Below, piece after piece: positions 10,520 through 18,506 of a stretch of 52,799 bases of DNA. How positions within the stretch are numbered: position 1 is the stretch's first letter; each line of letters begins with the position of its first letter. The stretch covers positions 1 to 52,799 of the forward strand of contig JAGXGG010000089.1 in assembly GCA_024636855.1 (NCBI GenBank), in the 5' to 3' direction. Under the pieces are notes generated by a model. The model was not told where the DNA came from and searched no databases. It was given only the letters and a program-made list of their open reading frames with translations. The translations under genes were made by a program, and so were the position numbers. Source of the DNA: Ignavibacteriota bacterium. GTDB taxonomy: Bacteria > Bacteroidota > Ignavibacteria > Kapaibacteriales > UBA2268.

Positions 10520-12754
10520 ATGGCAGATACTGCTGTGAACGAATCACAAAAAAACGAAGAAGAAGTAAATACTGTAAAAGCTACAGTTGCTTCTGCACCA
10601 AAGCAAAGTAGCAAACCTACTGTTACTGAACTTATGGAAAAAGGATTTGATAGTTTCTTGAACTTAGATGATGATGCCTATGCCCAAATGGCTATAGGCT
10701 CAGTAATTGAAATTAAAGAAGATGAACTTGTTGAAGGTAAAATTGTAAATATTACCAAAGACGAAGTTCATGTTGATATTGGATTCAAGTCAATTGGTAT
10801 AATTCCAAGAGCAGAACTAATCGGTTCTGAAAACTACGAAGTTGGTCAAAAACTTGATGTATTCATCGAGAATATCGAAGATTCAAGCGGACACATGATA
10901 TTGTCTAGAAGACGTGCAGATTTCATGAAAATCTGGGATGATATTATGGATATGTTCGAGAATAGTAAAGTTACTACAGTTAACATACTACGTAGAATTA
11001 AAGGTGGTATGGTAGTAGATTTAATGGGTATCGAAGCATTCTTGCCTGGCTCACAAATAGACGTTAGACCAGTAAGAGATTTCGATGCATGGGTTGGAAA
11101 TGATATCGAAGTAAAAGTAGTAAAAGTTAATCATCCGAACGAAAACGTAGTCGTATCTCACAAAGTGTTGCTAGAAGAGCAGTTAGCTGAGCAACGCGAC
11201 GAAATCATGTCTAACCTTGAGAAAGGATTAGTACTAGAAGGTACTGTAAAAGCTATCTCAGATTTCGGTGTATTCGTTGATTTGGGTGGAGTAGATGGTC
11301 TAGTTCACATAACTGACTTATCTTGGGGACGTGTTTCACATCCTTCGGAAGTAGTTGATTTGGACGAAACTGTTAAAGTTGTAATCTTAGATTACGATCA
11401 AGAAAGAAAGAGAATTTCACTAGGGATGAAACAGCTTACTGAGCATCCTTGGGAAAGTATCGGTGCTAAATACGAAGAAGGCACTAAAGTAACTGGTAAA
11501 GTTGTTAGCTTGACAGATTACGGAGCTTTCATCGAAATAGAAAAAGGTATCGAAGGTTTGATTCACATTAGTGAAATGAGCTGGACTCAGCACATCAAAC
11601 ATCCTTCACAAATGGTATCTATGGGTCAAGACGTGGAAGCTGTAGTTCTAAACATAGACAAAGATGATAAGAAATTAGCTTTGGGTATGAAACAATTAGA
11701 GCCAGATCCATGGGAAGATTTGATGAAGAAATACCCTGTAGATTCTAAGCACGAAGGTATTGTTAGAAATCTAACTAACTTTGGTGTATTCGTAGAATTG
11801 GAGCCAGGTGTAGATGGATTAGTTCACATAAGTGATTTATCATGGACTAAGAAAATCCGCCACCCTGGTGAATTTGTTAAGAAAAACGACAGATTAGATG
11901 TTGTAGTTCTTAGCATAGATTCAGACCAAAGAAGAATAGCATTAGGACACAAACAAGTATTAGACAACCCTTGGGATACTTTCGAGAATTCTTATGGTGT
12001 TGATTCTGAAACAGAAGCTAAAATCGAAAGAATCATTGAGAAAGGTGTTATCGTTGAATTGCCTGATGGCGTTGACGGTTTCGTGCCAGTATCTCAACTT
12101 TCATTCGCACCTGTTAAGAACATAAGTGATTACTTCAAACCAGGTGATACATTACCTCTAAGAGTAGTTGAATTTGATAAAGAATCTAAGAAAATTGTAT
12201 TGTCTGTAGTAGAAGCTCTAAGACATAAATCAGCTGAAGATATTGAAGCTTACAACAAGAAGCATCAAGTTCCTAATGCTGAGAAATATACTTTAGAGTC
12301 AGTACAACAAGCTACTCCTGAAGAAATCGAAGATTTTCTCAGAGAAACTAGTGTACTAAACAGCAATACTGTTGCTCCTAAAAAAGAAAAAGTAGAAGCT
12401 CCAAAGGAAAAAGCTACTGAAGAACCTAAAGCAGAAGAAACTACTGAAGAAGTAGCAGAAGCAGCAAAAGAGACTAAAGAAGAAAAACCTAAGAAAGCTA
12501 AAGCAACTAAAAAGAAAGAAGAAGCTCCAAAGGAAGAAGCTACTGAGGAAACTAAAGCAGAAGAAACTACTGAAGAAGTAGCAGAAGCAGCTGAAGTGAC
12601 TAAAGAAGAAAAACCTAAGAAAGCAAAAACTACTAAAAAGAAAGCTGAAGCTCCAAAGGAAGAAGCTACTGAGGAAACTAAAGCAGAAGAAACTACTGAA
12701 GATGTAGCAGAAGCTGTTGAAGAGACTAAAGAAGAAAATTCTGAAGAAGAATAA
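10520..12754 (+). CDS. rpsA: 30S ribosomal protein S1 with repeat-built C-terminal tail
   Basis: S1 binds mRNA on the small ribosomal subunit and helps initiation, especially on messages with weak Shine-Dalgarno sites. Six S1 (OB-fold) domains are visible at about 66-133, 150-214, 235-304, 320-392, 407-478 and 493-565. Domains 3-5 are the most canonical (FGVFVDLGGVDGLVHITDLS and close copies), linked by PW-containing spacers. The product is 744 residues against roughly 560-600 for six-domain S1 proteins. The excess is a tail from about 600 onward, rich in Lys, Glu, Ala and Thr, made of three copies of a 42-residue unit. The ATG follows GGAGAG. It has its own promoter and terminator. Confidence 0.95.
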   Translation: MADTAVNESQKNEEEVNTVKATVASAPKQSSKPTVTELMEKGFDSFLNLDDDAYAQMAIGSVIEIKEDELVEGKIVNITKDEVHVDIGFKSIGIIPRAELIGSENYEVGQKLDVFIENIEDSSGHMILSRRRADFMKIWDDIMDMFENSKVTTVNILRRIKGGMVVDLMGIEAFLPGSQIDVRPVRDFDAWVGNDIEVKVVKVNHPNENVVVSHKVLLEEQLAEQRDEIMSNLEKGLVLEGTVKAISDFGVFVDLGGVDGLVHITDLSWGRVSHPSEVVDLDETVKVVILDYDQERKRISLGMKQLTEHPWESIGAKYEEGTKVTGKVVSLTDYGAFIEIEKGIEGLIHISEMSWTQHIKHPSQMVSMGQDVEAVVLNIDKDDKKLALGMKQLEPDPWEDLMKKYPVDSKHEGIVRNLTNFGVFVELEPGVDGLVHISDLSWTKKIRHPGEFVKKNDRLDVVVLSIDSDQRRIALGHKQVLDNPWDTFENSYGVDSETEAKIERIIEKGVIVELPDGVDGFVPVSQLSFAPVKNISDYFKPGDTLPLRVVEFDKESKKIVLSVVEALRHKSAEDIEAYNKKHQVPNAEKYTLESVQQATPEEIEDFLRETSVLNSNTVAPKKEKVEAPKEKATEEPKAEETTEEVAEAAKETKEEKPKKAKATKKKEEAPKEEATEETKAEETTEEVAEAAEVTKEEKPKKAKTTKKKAEAPKEEATEETKAEETTEDVAEAVEETKEENSEEE
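12398..12754 (+). repeat. In-frame 126-bp tandem repeats in the rpsA tail
   Basis: Three head-to-tail units begin at 12398, 12524 and 12650, each with GCTCCAAAGGAA; the first two are exactly 126 bases and the third is cut at about 105 by the stop codon. Units differ by scattered substitutions but keep the frame and encode APKE-TEE-KAEETTEE-VAEA-TKEEKPKKAK-TKKK. The high nucleotide identity suggests recent duplication or continuing unequal exchange. Two long antisense frames over this stretch are by-products of the repeat. Confidence 0.92.
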
Positions 12755-12782
12755 TCCAAAAGTACTTTTAGTATAGAATTGA

Positions 12783-12817
12783 AAAGGCTGTCTTTTAATT
12801 AAGACAGCCTTTTTTTG
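12783..12817 (+). terminator. Strong rho-independent terminator of rpsA
   Basis: AAAGGCTGTCTT (12783-12794) pairs with AAGACAGCCTTT (12801-12812) around a six-base loop and is followed by a run of T. On the opposite strand the stem is followed by only four T, so it may also partly stop transcription of the convergent gene ending at 12864. Confidence 0.9.
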
Positions 12818-12863
12818 TACTATTATCAACAGTTATTTACTTGCATTCTGAAAGTAAGCGAAT

Positions 12864-14279
12864 CTATTTCTGAATAATTAATGGTGAAATATAATTATCT
12901 ATATCAGTTTTAACAGCAATAAAGTAATTGCCGGATGGTAGATTAGGAACTTCTAAACTCATTAAGCCAACTATACTGCTTTGTAAATTGCTAAACTCAT
13001 ATACTTCTGTACCTTCGATATTATAAATTACAATTCTATTTATATCTTTGATTTCTGTTGACTCGATTGTTATGTTATTTGTACTTCCCGTTATTATATT
13101 CGGATAGACATCTAAGCCAATATCTACTTTAGAAATATTAATATTGGTGGTAGAAGTAAAATCATCACTATATATAAGCCCCACATTTGTAGATATATAC
13201 ATTGTATTTCCAACAATGTTCACATTTTCAGATCTTAGATATTGAAGAAAAACACTAGGAATTTCATCAAGAAAATCTGAAAACACATCTACATATTTTA
13301 ATTCATTATTGCTATATTCATATAATCCAATATCAGAAGATATATAAATTACATTATTATCAATAATCATATTTGTAAAACCACTTGGACTAATCAAAGT
13401 CTTTCCATCTGCATAAGATGTCATATCAGGGAATTTAAACTTTTCGGATTTACCGTTTGTCTTGTCATATCTTACAAGAAAAGATTCTATATTTTTGGTA
13501 CCGGTATTAGTACGCTGCTTTAAAAGATAAATATAGTCTTTATCAACATCCATTTTTATCATAATTGCATTATCATCAAAATCTAATAGCTTATTAATAT
13601 CAATTGAGTCCTTAATTTCACCATCTTCATATCTAAGTAATTTTGAAGAAGAAATCCAAAGTGATTTGCCATCTGAAACTATATCATAGAATCTCTCTCC
13701 TGAAGGTGAGACAATAGAGTATTCTAATTTAAGATTCTCATCTTGAATTGAAATTAATTCATTATATTTTGCATCTAAAACAATTGCAATAGCCCCACCT
13801 GCATTAGTGTCGATAAATTTGACATCTTGTGCTTCTGATAAGCAATATAACTTTTTATCATAGTCAATTACTTTTTTCATTATTCTTCTGAATTTATCAT
13901 CCTGTTGATTATATTTATCGTCCAGTTCTAGAGTTTTCCAGTTGTATTTATCATCTAGTTTCAGAATTGAGTTTTTACCTGTGGCTACATAAATATAATC
14001 TTCAAAAGAAAACAATTGTGATTGAATATCTATTTTTAGTTCAATCTCTGTAGTTGATATTTTATTAAAATTATTATTATCAAGTTCAACAAGACTATAT
14101 CCTTTCCCCTTACTATCCATTAACTTCAAAATTGTCTTGTTTCCAATTTCACCTGTCTCCATAAAACGATTTCCACTTATTTCTGCATTTGGAATTAACT
14201 TCCATGTTACAGAATATAAATTAATTGCACCTAAACTAATTACTAGATTAGCAAAAATAATAGCTATTATTCTATTCAT
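12864..14279 (-). CDS. Secreted protein with type IX secretion (Por) C-terminal sorting domain
   Basis: A 471-residue exported protein of unknown function. It has an N-terminal signal peptide (MNRIIAIIFANLVISLGAIN). The middle contains repeated short strands such as DDYIYVATGKNSILKLDD, SDGKSLWISSSKLLRYEDG and DNNVIYISSDIGLYEYSN, suggesting a beta-propeller. The last ~85 residues (GLDVYPNIITG, RIVIYNIEGTEVYEF, VPNLPSGNYFIAV) match the type A sorting domain recognised by the type IX secretion system. That implies the host has a T9SS and that the protein ends up on the cell surface or outside. The ATG at 14279 follows a good GGAGG. It is convergent with rpsA. Confidence 0.82.
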   Translation of the reverse strand: MNRIIAIIFANLVISLGAINLYSVTWKLIPNAEISGNRFMETGEIGNKTILKLMDSKGKGYSLVELDNNNFNKISTTEIELKIDIQSQLFSFEDYIYVATGKNSILKLDDKYNWKTLELDDKYNQQDDKFRRIMKKVIDYDKKLYCLSEAQDVKFIDTNAGGAIAIVLDAKYNELISIQDENLKLEYSIVSPSGERFYDIVSDGKSLWISSSKLLRYEDGEIKDSIDINKLLDFDDNAIMIKMDVDKDYIYLLKQRTNTGTKNIESFLVRYDKTNGKSEKFKFPDMTSYADGKTLISPSGFTNMIIDNNVIYISSDIGLYEYSNNELKYVDVFSDFLDEIPSVFLQYLRSENVNIVGNTMYISTNVGLIYSDDFTSTTNINISKVDIGLDVYPNIITGSTNNITIESTEIKDINRIVIYNIEGTEVYEFSNLQSSIVGLMSLEVPNLPSGNYFIAVKTDIDNYISPLIIQK

Positions 14280-14364
14280 AAATCCTCCAAAGATCTAAAT
14301 TGAAAAAACATTTCTTTACAAGACAAATATCTATTTAAAAAGTTACAAAATAAATGAACTTTTT

Positions 14365-14514
14365 TTGGGGGAGTCTGAGACGTGTAATTTTATCTCTACA
14401 ATCCGTGGAATCATAAAATCTGTCTAGTCCGTGATTCTGACAGGATAGAGAAAACCCATACCTTAGCTTGGCAAGCACGTTTCAGGTCTTAGTGATGACA
14501 ACGTTTTATAAGGC
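14365..14514. other. Intergenic block with nested inverted repeats, richer in GC than its flanks
   Basis: The 235-base gap at 14280-14514 holds no gene. Its upstream-facing part contains overlapping self-complementary segments: GAATCA (14408-14413) with TGATTC (14432-14437); CTGTC (14420-14424) with GACAG (14439-14443); and ACCT...AGGT (14460-14463 with 14484-14487) enclosing GCTT...AAGC (14466-14469 with 14473-14476). TCCGTGGAATC at 14402-14412 is echoed by TCCGTGATTC at 14428-14437. It could be the 3' region of the DUF4956 operon, the leader of the secreted-protein gene, a small RNA, or a degenerate dispersed repeat. No second copy is in the window. Confidence 0.35.
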
Positions 14515-15201
14515 TTAATAAGCAGCAGGAGCATTTGTATCATCATCATCAAAGTAGATATTGATATCACGAACATCATCATAGTTTTTTAATTTGCGGA
14601 TTAGGAGTTCTTTTTCCACACCTTTTTTGAGTTTCATATTGTAGTAAACTTCTATAAAGTCTTTTTCATCTAAGGCTCTTACATTTACTACTTTTAGAGA
14701 ATTTGTATTTGATTTTAATAGTTTTTTCACTTCGTCATTAATTTCATTAGGCTTATAAGTGATGTGTATCAGATAATTAACATCGGATGTCTGGAAGACA
14801 TTAGTATTAGAAAGAATAAGTATGACTACACAAATGAATATAGTTCCAATTACTGCAACTAAATATAATCCTACTCCCGATGCCATTCCTATACCAAGAG
14901 AAAAGAAGATAAATACAATATCTTGTACATCACGCACAGCGGTTCTAAATCTGATAATTGACATAGCCCCAACTAAACCAAACGCAGTAGCTAAATTATT
15001 CCCTATCACTAGTAATACAAGAGATGTGATAATAGTCAGTAATATTAAAGAACTAACAAAAGTTCTAGAATAGTTAGGCCCTTTATAAGTCACACGATAT
15101 ACAATAGAAATAAGAACACCACAGATGAAAGATATACTCAATGAGTAGATTATCTCAAGCGCTGTAACTGGGAAAAGCTCTATGTATTGAAATTCATTCA
15201 T
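14515..15201 (-). CDS. DUF4956 membrane protein, partner of the VTC-domain protein
   Basis: A 228-residue inner-membrane protein with about four transmembrane segments in the first half, containing the family's conserved GNNLATAFGLVGAMSIIRFR (charged RFRTAVRD just after it), then a soluble C-terminal domain of about 85 residues. The chosen ATG at 15201 is one base past the VTC stop, with GGAG about ten bases upstream. A longer frame to 15231 would overlap the VTC gene by 29 bases and start inside its coding sequence, so it is less likely. DUF4956 genes commonly sit beside VTC-domain genes, which suggests a shared role in polyphosphate-related membrane work, but the biochemical role is not established. 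It is last in the HlyD-VTC-DUF4956 operon. Confidence 0.85.
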   Translation of the reverse strand: MNEFQYIELFPVTALEIIYSLSISFICGVLISIVYRVTYKGPNYSRTFVSSLILLTIITSLVLLVIGNNLATAFGLVGAMSIIRFRTAVRDVQDIVFIFFSLGIGMASGVGLYLVAVIGTIFICVVILILSNTNVFQTSDVNYLIHITYKPNEINDEVKKLLKSNTNSLKVVNVRALDEKDFIEVYYNMKLKKGVEKELLIRKLKNYDDVRDINIYFDDDDTNAPAAY

Positions 15202-15202
15202 A

Positions 15203-15931
15203 TTATATTTGCTCCGCACGAAAATAAGCAAATCGTGATTGTTTTACTATTTCTTTATGACTATCTATACATATTATGTACTTAGAAGCCGATTCTCTAT
15301 TTAATGAAAGTGATTCTGACATATTCCTTACCCAACTAGGTAAGAAATTATCAAACTTTATTTCTAAAATAAAATTATCCCTCATAGCTATCTTAACATC
15401 ATCATCTACAAATAGTTGATCAATTTTAGGATAGGCAACACTTCTTAGATTTTTATCAAAAGTAATTCTAAGATTGTTGTTTGTTGGAAATATTTCAGTA
15501 TATGGTTCCCTATCATATATTACATTGACAATTGGTCGAAGATTATAAGACATGACTTGGTAAAAAAATTTGTTCAAATCATCATCATCAGTAGTAATAG
15601 TTCTTTCATTAATCATTCTAAGTGATTCAAAATATTTGGTTGAATATCTATTTTTCATACCTGGTTCTTCGAACTTTCTCTTCACTTCGAAAAATACTGT
15701 CGAATCAGGGTTGTAATCATATCCTCTTAGTCGTACTTTTTTTCGATGTTTTAATCCAGATATTTTCTCATAATAATGTTTTAAATCTATAGAGTCGAAA
15801 TATATACTTCTTACAGTGTAATGCTTTCTATTTGGGTCAACATGATCATCTATTCTTAGCTTCGTTGATATAATATTACGAAGAAGAGGTATTTTGCTTC
15901 TATGAACATAGAATTTATACTCAAATCTCAA
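15203..15931 (-). CDS. VTC-domain (polyphosphate polymerase-like) protein
   Basis: A 242-residue tunnel-fold (CYTH-like) protein of the VTC domain family, whose yeast founder Vtc4 makes polyphosphate from ATP. Basic and acidic residues expected to line the tunnel are visible: EYKFYV (4-9), RSIYFDS (41-47), HRKKVRLRGY (62-71), FFEVKRKF (80-87) and a late FILEIKFDNFLPSWV with its conserved Glu. No membrane segment or signal peptide is present, so it is cytoplasmic, presumably docked to the neighbouring DUF4956 protein. It starts two bases after the HlyD-like gene and ends one base before DUF4956. Whether it makes polyphosphate or uses another triphosphate is unknown. Confidence 0.83.
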   Translation of the reverse strand: MRFEYKFYVHRSKIPLLRNIISTKLRIDDHVDPNRKHYTVRSIYFDSIDLKHYYEKISGLKHRKKVRLRGYDYNPDSTVFFEVKRKFEEPGMKNRYSTKYFESLRMINERTITTDDDDLNKFFYQVMSYNLRPIVNVIYDREPYTEIFPTNNNLRITFDKNLRSVAYPKIDQLFVDDDVKIAMRDNFILEIKFDNFLPSWVRNMSESLSLNRESASKYIICIDSHKEIVKQSRFAYFRAEQI

Positions 15932-15933
15932 AT

Positions 15934-16968
15934 TTAGAATCCCAATTTTCTTTTAGCATATGTATAAAGTGGAACTTTTTCTGAGTAGATTGACGCTCTA
16001 CAGATCATTCCTGGTCTGATGAATTTGTCTGGATTTGTTACTCTAGCAGTTACTAAAAAGAATTGATCACGTCCTCTGATACGAATTTCATCCTCGATAT
16101 TAGTTATAACAGCGTTATATATATTATCAGTTTTGTCAATTGAAAGTTCAACTTTGTCATCTAGATCAACATAGCCGATTTCATATACTTTTACAGGTAT
16201 CTTAACTATAAAATCAGAAGGGTCTTTGATTTTTATCAAATCTATACTGTCTTGATAATAATTTATAATACCTCTAAATGGAGCTTTTATTATATACTTG
16301 TCTTTCTTTTGTTCTAGGTTGGCTATCCTTTCTTGAAGAGTTTTTATCTGGGATTTTATTACATCAAGAATCTCTGATTTTTCACCAGTAGAAACTGTTT
16401 CTAAACTCTTTTGAGCAAGTTGCAAATTGATTTTGGCTAAGTTATTGGCATTTTTGAATCGATCATATTCTAGTTGTGGAATCAAATCTTCTTTGACCAT
16501 TTTCTCTGCACGTTCGAGTTGAATAGTAGTAAACTCTACATTACTTTTTGCAATTCTTAACTTGTCATCAAACTCTTTAATAATAGAAGCTTTTTGACCT
16601 GTAACTTTATCTTGGTATTCCGCTTTTGCAACTTCTAATTGGGATTGAAGAGTTATGATTTGCTCATTTATAACATCTGAATTAATCACTGCAATTGTAT
16701 CATCTTCATTAATTCTTTTATTGTGACTATAGAAATTAATCTTAGCTACATCTCCCCTGTCGAATATATAATCTGTCTTAGAAGTAGAGAAGTTACGGTC
16801 ATTATCTATAATCATTGAACTCAATTCACCATTATTATCTCGTGTCAATCGCCATTCTTTTGCAGAATATACAAGAGAATTTGCCTCAATCAAGTAATTA
16901 ACTTCAAAAGGGGCAAGGATAAATAGCGGTGCTATAAATAATAATATGACTGAATATTTTCTTATCAT
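15934..16968 (-). CDS. HlyD-like membrane fusion (periplasmic adaptor) protein
   Basis: A 344-residue protein anchored by one N-terminal hydrophobic segment (about 5-23). A lipoyl/biotinyl-like half-motif, a long coiled coil rich in Gln, Lys and Glu (about 85-220), the returning half-motif YIIKAPFRGIINY, and beta-barrel-like domains to the C-terminus then follow. Such proteins normally bridge an inner-membrane pump to an outer-membrane channel, yet no ABC, MFS or RND pump or TolC gene is adjacent. Instead it is tightly linked to VTC and DUF4956 genes. An isolated TAATTTTG (16974-16981, minus strand) ends six bases before the ATG, hinting at a very short or absent leader. Confidence 0.8.
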   Translation of the reverse strand: MIRKYSVILLFIAPLFILAPFEVNYLIEANSLVYSAKEWRLTRDNNGELSSMIIDNDRNFSTSKTDYIFDRGDVAKINFYSHNKRINEDDTIAVINSDVINEQIITLQSQLEVAKAEYQDKVTGQKASIIKEFDDKLRIAKSNVEFTTIQLERAEKMVKEDLIPQLEYDRFKNANNLAKINLQLAQKSLETVSTGEKSEILDVIKSQIKTLQERIANLEQKKDKYIIKAPFRGIINYYQDSIDLIKIKDPSDFIVKIPVKVYEIGYVDLDDKVELSIDKTDNIYNAVITNIEDEIRIRGRDQFFLVTARVTNPDKFIRPGMICRASIYSEKVPLYTYAKRKLGF

Positions 16969-17065
16969 TGTAACAAAATTAACACAATTTTAACAATTTA
17001 TTGAGTAGTTCTAATAGTTAGATACATTTAATTATAATATCCTTTGTTAGTTTATAGAATTTATG

Positions 17066-17824
17066 CTATTTCAATATTTTATATTCTGAATTGAAGTATG
17101 CTTTTTCGAAAAAAAGCCCATTTGCTGGCGCAATAGTAGAACATAAACTCCTGTCTTTTTTCAATAATGAGTTCTTTAGATAATCTACTCCCATTTTTCC
17201 AGAGCCTATATCTACTAAAGTTCCCACTAAACTCCTAACCATAGAATATACGAATCTATTAGACTTAATGTTCAGTTTTATGTCTGTTTCATTGATTTTT
17301 ATCCAATCACATTTCTCTAATATGCACTCATAATGATTAAGATCATTATTAACTTTGGAATAGGTAGTAAAATCATGCTTACCTATAATCGATGCTGATG
17401 CCTCATTCATCAAATTAATATCTAACTGCTCTTTATAATGAGCAAAGTATCTTCTTTTGAATACAGAGTAATCATTAGTTATATAATAGCTATACTCCCT
17501 TGATATAGCATCGAAACGAGCATTATAGTCCTGTTCTATTATCTGAGCCTCTAATAGCTGTATATCATTTGGTAGTACAGTATTAATGGCAGGAACAATC
17601 TTATCTTCTGGGATTCTGAAATCATCAACTTTTATAGTAGCAATTTGACTAATACCATGTACACCAGTATCGGTTCTACCAGCTGCTATTATTTTATACT
17701 CATTTCCAGTTTTCAATTCGAATGCTTTGGTTAATTCTCCTTGTAATGATCTTTGACCCGGTTGCATTTGCCAACCACAAAAATCCGTTCCATCAAATTG
17801 AAATTTAATTATTAATGTTTTCAC
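17066..17824 (-). CDS. truA: tRNA pseudouridine(38-40) synthase
   Basis: TruA converts uridines 38-40 of the anticodon stem-loop of many tRNAs to pseudouridine. The 252-residue protein carries the catalytic motif AAGRTDTGVHG (47-57), with the nucleophile Asp52, plus QFDGTDFCGWQMQ near the start and the C-terminal NRFVYSMVRSLVGTLVDIG block that contacts tRNA. Length is normal. Its ATG overlaps the upstream glycosylase stop by four bases (ATGA), so the two are translationally coupled. Confidence 0.96.
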   Translation of the reverse strand: MKTLIIKFQFDGTDFCGWQMQPGQRSLQGELTKAFELKTGNEYKIIAAGRTDTGVHGISQIATIKVDDFRIPEDKIVPAINTVLPNDIQLLEAQIIEQDYNARFDAISREYSYYITNDYSVFKRRYFAHYKEQLDINLMNEASASIIGKHDFTTYSKVNNDLNHYECILEKCDWIKINETDIKLNIKSNRFVYSMVRSLVGTLVDIGSGKMGVDYLKNSLLKKDRSLCSTIAPANGLFFEKAYFNSEYKILK

Positions 17825-18450
17825 TTTAGTATCACCCCCGCTTCTTCAGCCCAAAAGAGCAAATCTAATTCATCCATTGGTATTCCAACTTTATTTGAAA
17901 ACTCTAAGAACTGTTTAGAGACAGAATCATATCTTGATTTAGTTGAAATATTAGGTACTTCAGTAAACACTCCGCAGGTGACTAGATGCTTTAGTATATG
18001 CCTATCAAGTATTGCTAGGTTCAAATATCCTATATTCCTCAAATAATGAGCAGATTCTTTTCTTCCTATACCATTTATATTGTTATTTAGCCATTCCCTC
18101 TTCTCTTCACCAGATAAATTTGAATCTAATACTGCTTTTATATCAATCCATTGTTCCTTAATGAGAACCAATCTTTTTGATTTTTGATTGTGAAACCTTA
18201 TATAATTAGAATTATTGCGTAGTATAGGAGTTGGATCCAAATCATTATTTAGAAATCCAAGTTTTTCCAATTCTAACTGTACAGCCATAGCTGAGCTAGC
18301 TCTACTTTGTGGGGTACAAATACAAAAACACAATTCATAAAAGTATTTGGACTCTGATACGTTTTTGAAATCATCTAACCTTTGTCTAATCAAAGGTTTT
18401 AATTTTTCATATTTTTCCTGAAAAATATCAGGCAATTGTATGGAAATCAT
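17821..18450 (-). CDS. N-glycosylase/DNA lyase, OGG2 family
   Basis: A 209-residue helix-hairpin-helix DNA repair enzyme that removes 8-oxoguanine and nicks the abasic site. Diagnostic patches are ELCFCICTPQSRA (39-51), the hairpin NGIGRKESAHYLRNIG (126-141) with catalytic Lys131, AILDRHILKHL (146-156) with catalytic Asp149, and the C-terminal LDLLFWAEEAGVI. OGG2 proteins are best known from archaea and some bacteria, and lack the long N-terminal domain of eukaryotic OGG1. It is the first gene of a pair with truA and is divergent from the M24 peptidase gene across a 56-base gap. Confidence 0.88.
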   Translation of the reverse strand: MISIQLPDIFQEKYEKLKPLIRQRLDDFKNVSESKYFYELCFCICTPQSRASSAMAVQLELEKLGFLNNDLDPTPILRNNSNYIRFHNQKSKRLVLIKEQWIDIKAVLDSNLSGEEKREWLNNNINGIGRKESAHYLRNIGYLNLAILDRHILKHLVTCGVFTEVPNISTKSRYDSVSKQFLEFSNKVGIPMDELDLLFWAEEAGVILK

Positions 18451-18506
18451 AATAATAAATTTTATATTTAATTTTTACTAATTTAAAAATTTAAGCTGGA
18501 TAAATA

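Noticed and set aside
12265-12829. Two long overlapping minus-strand frames (about 160 residues each) opposite the end of rpsA
   Set aside because: They consist of Ser/Ala- or Phe-rich repeats that are the antisense translation of the 126-bp rpsA tail repeats, and they cross the rpsA terminator.
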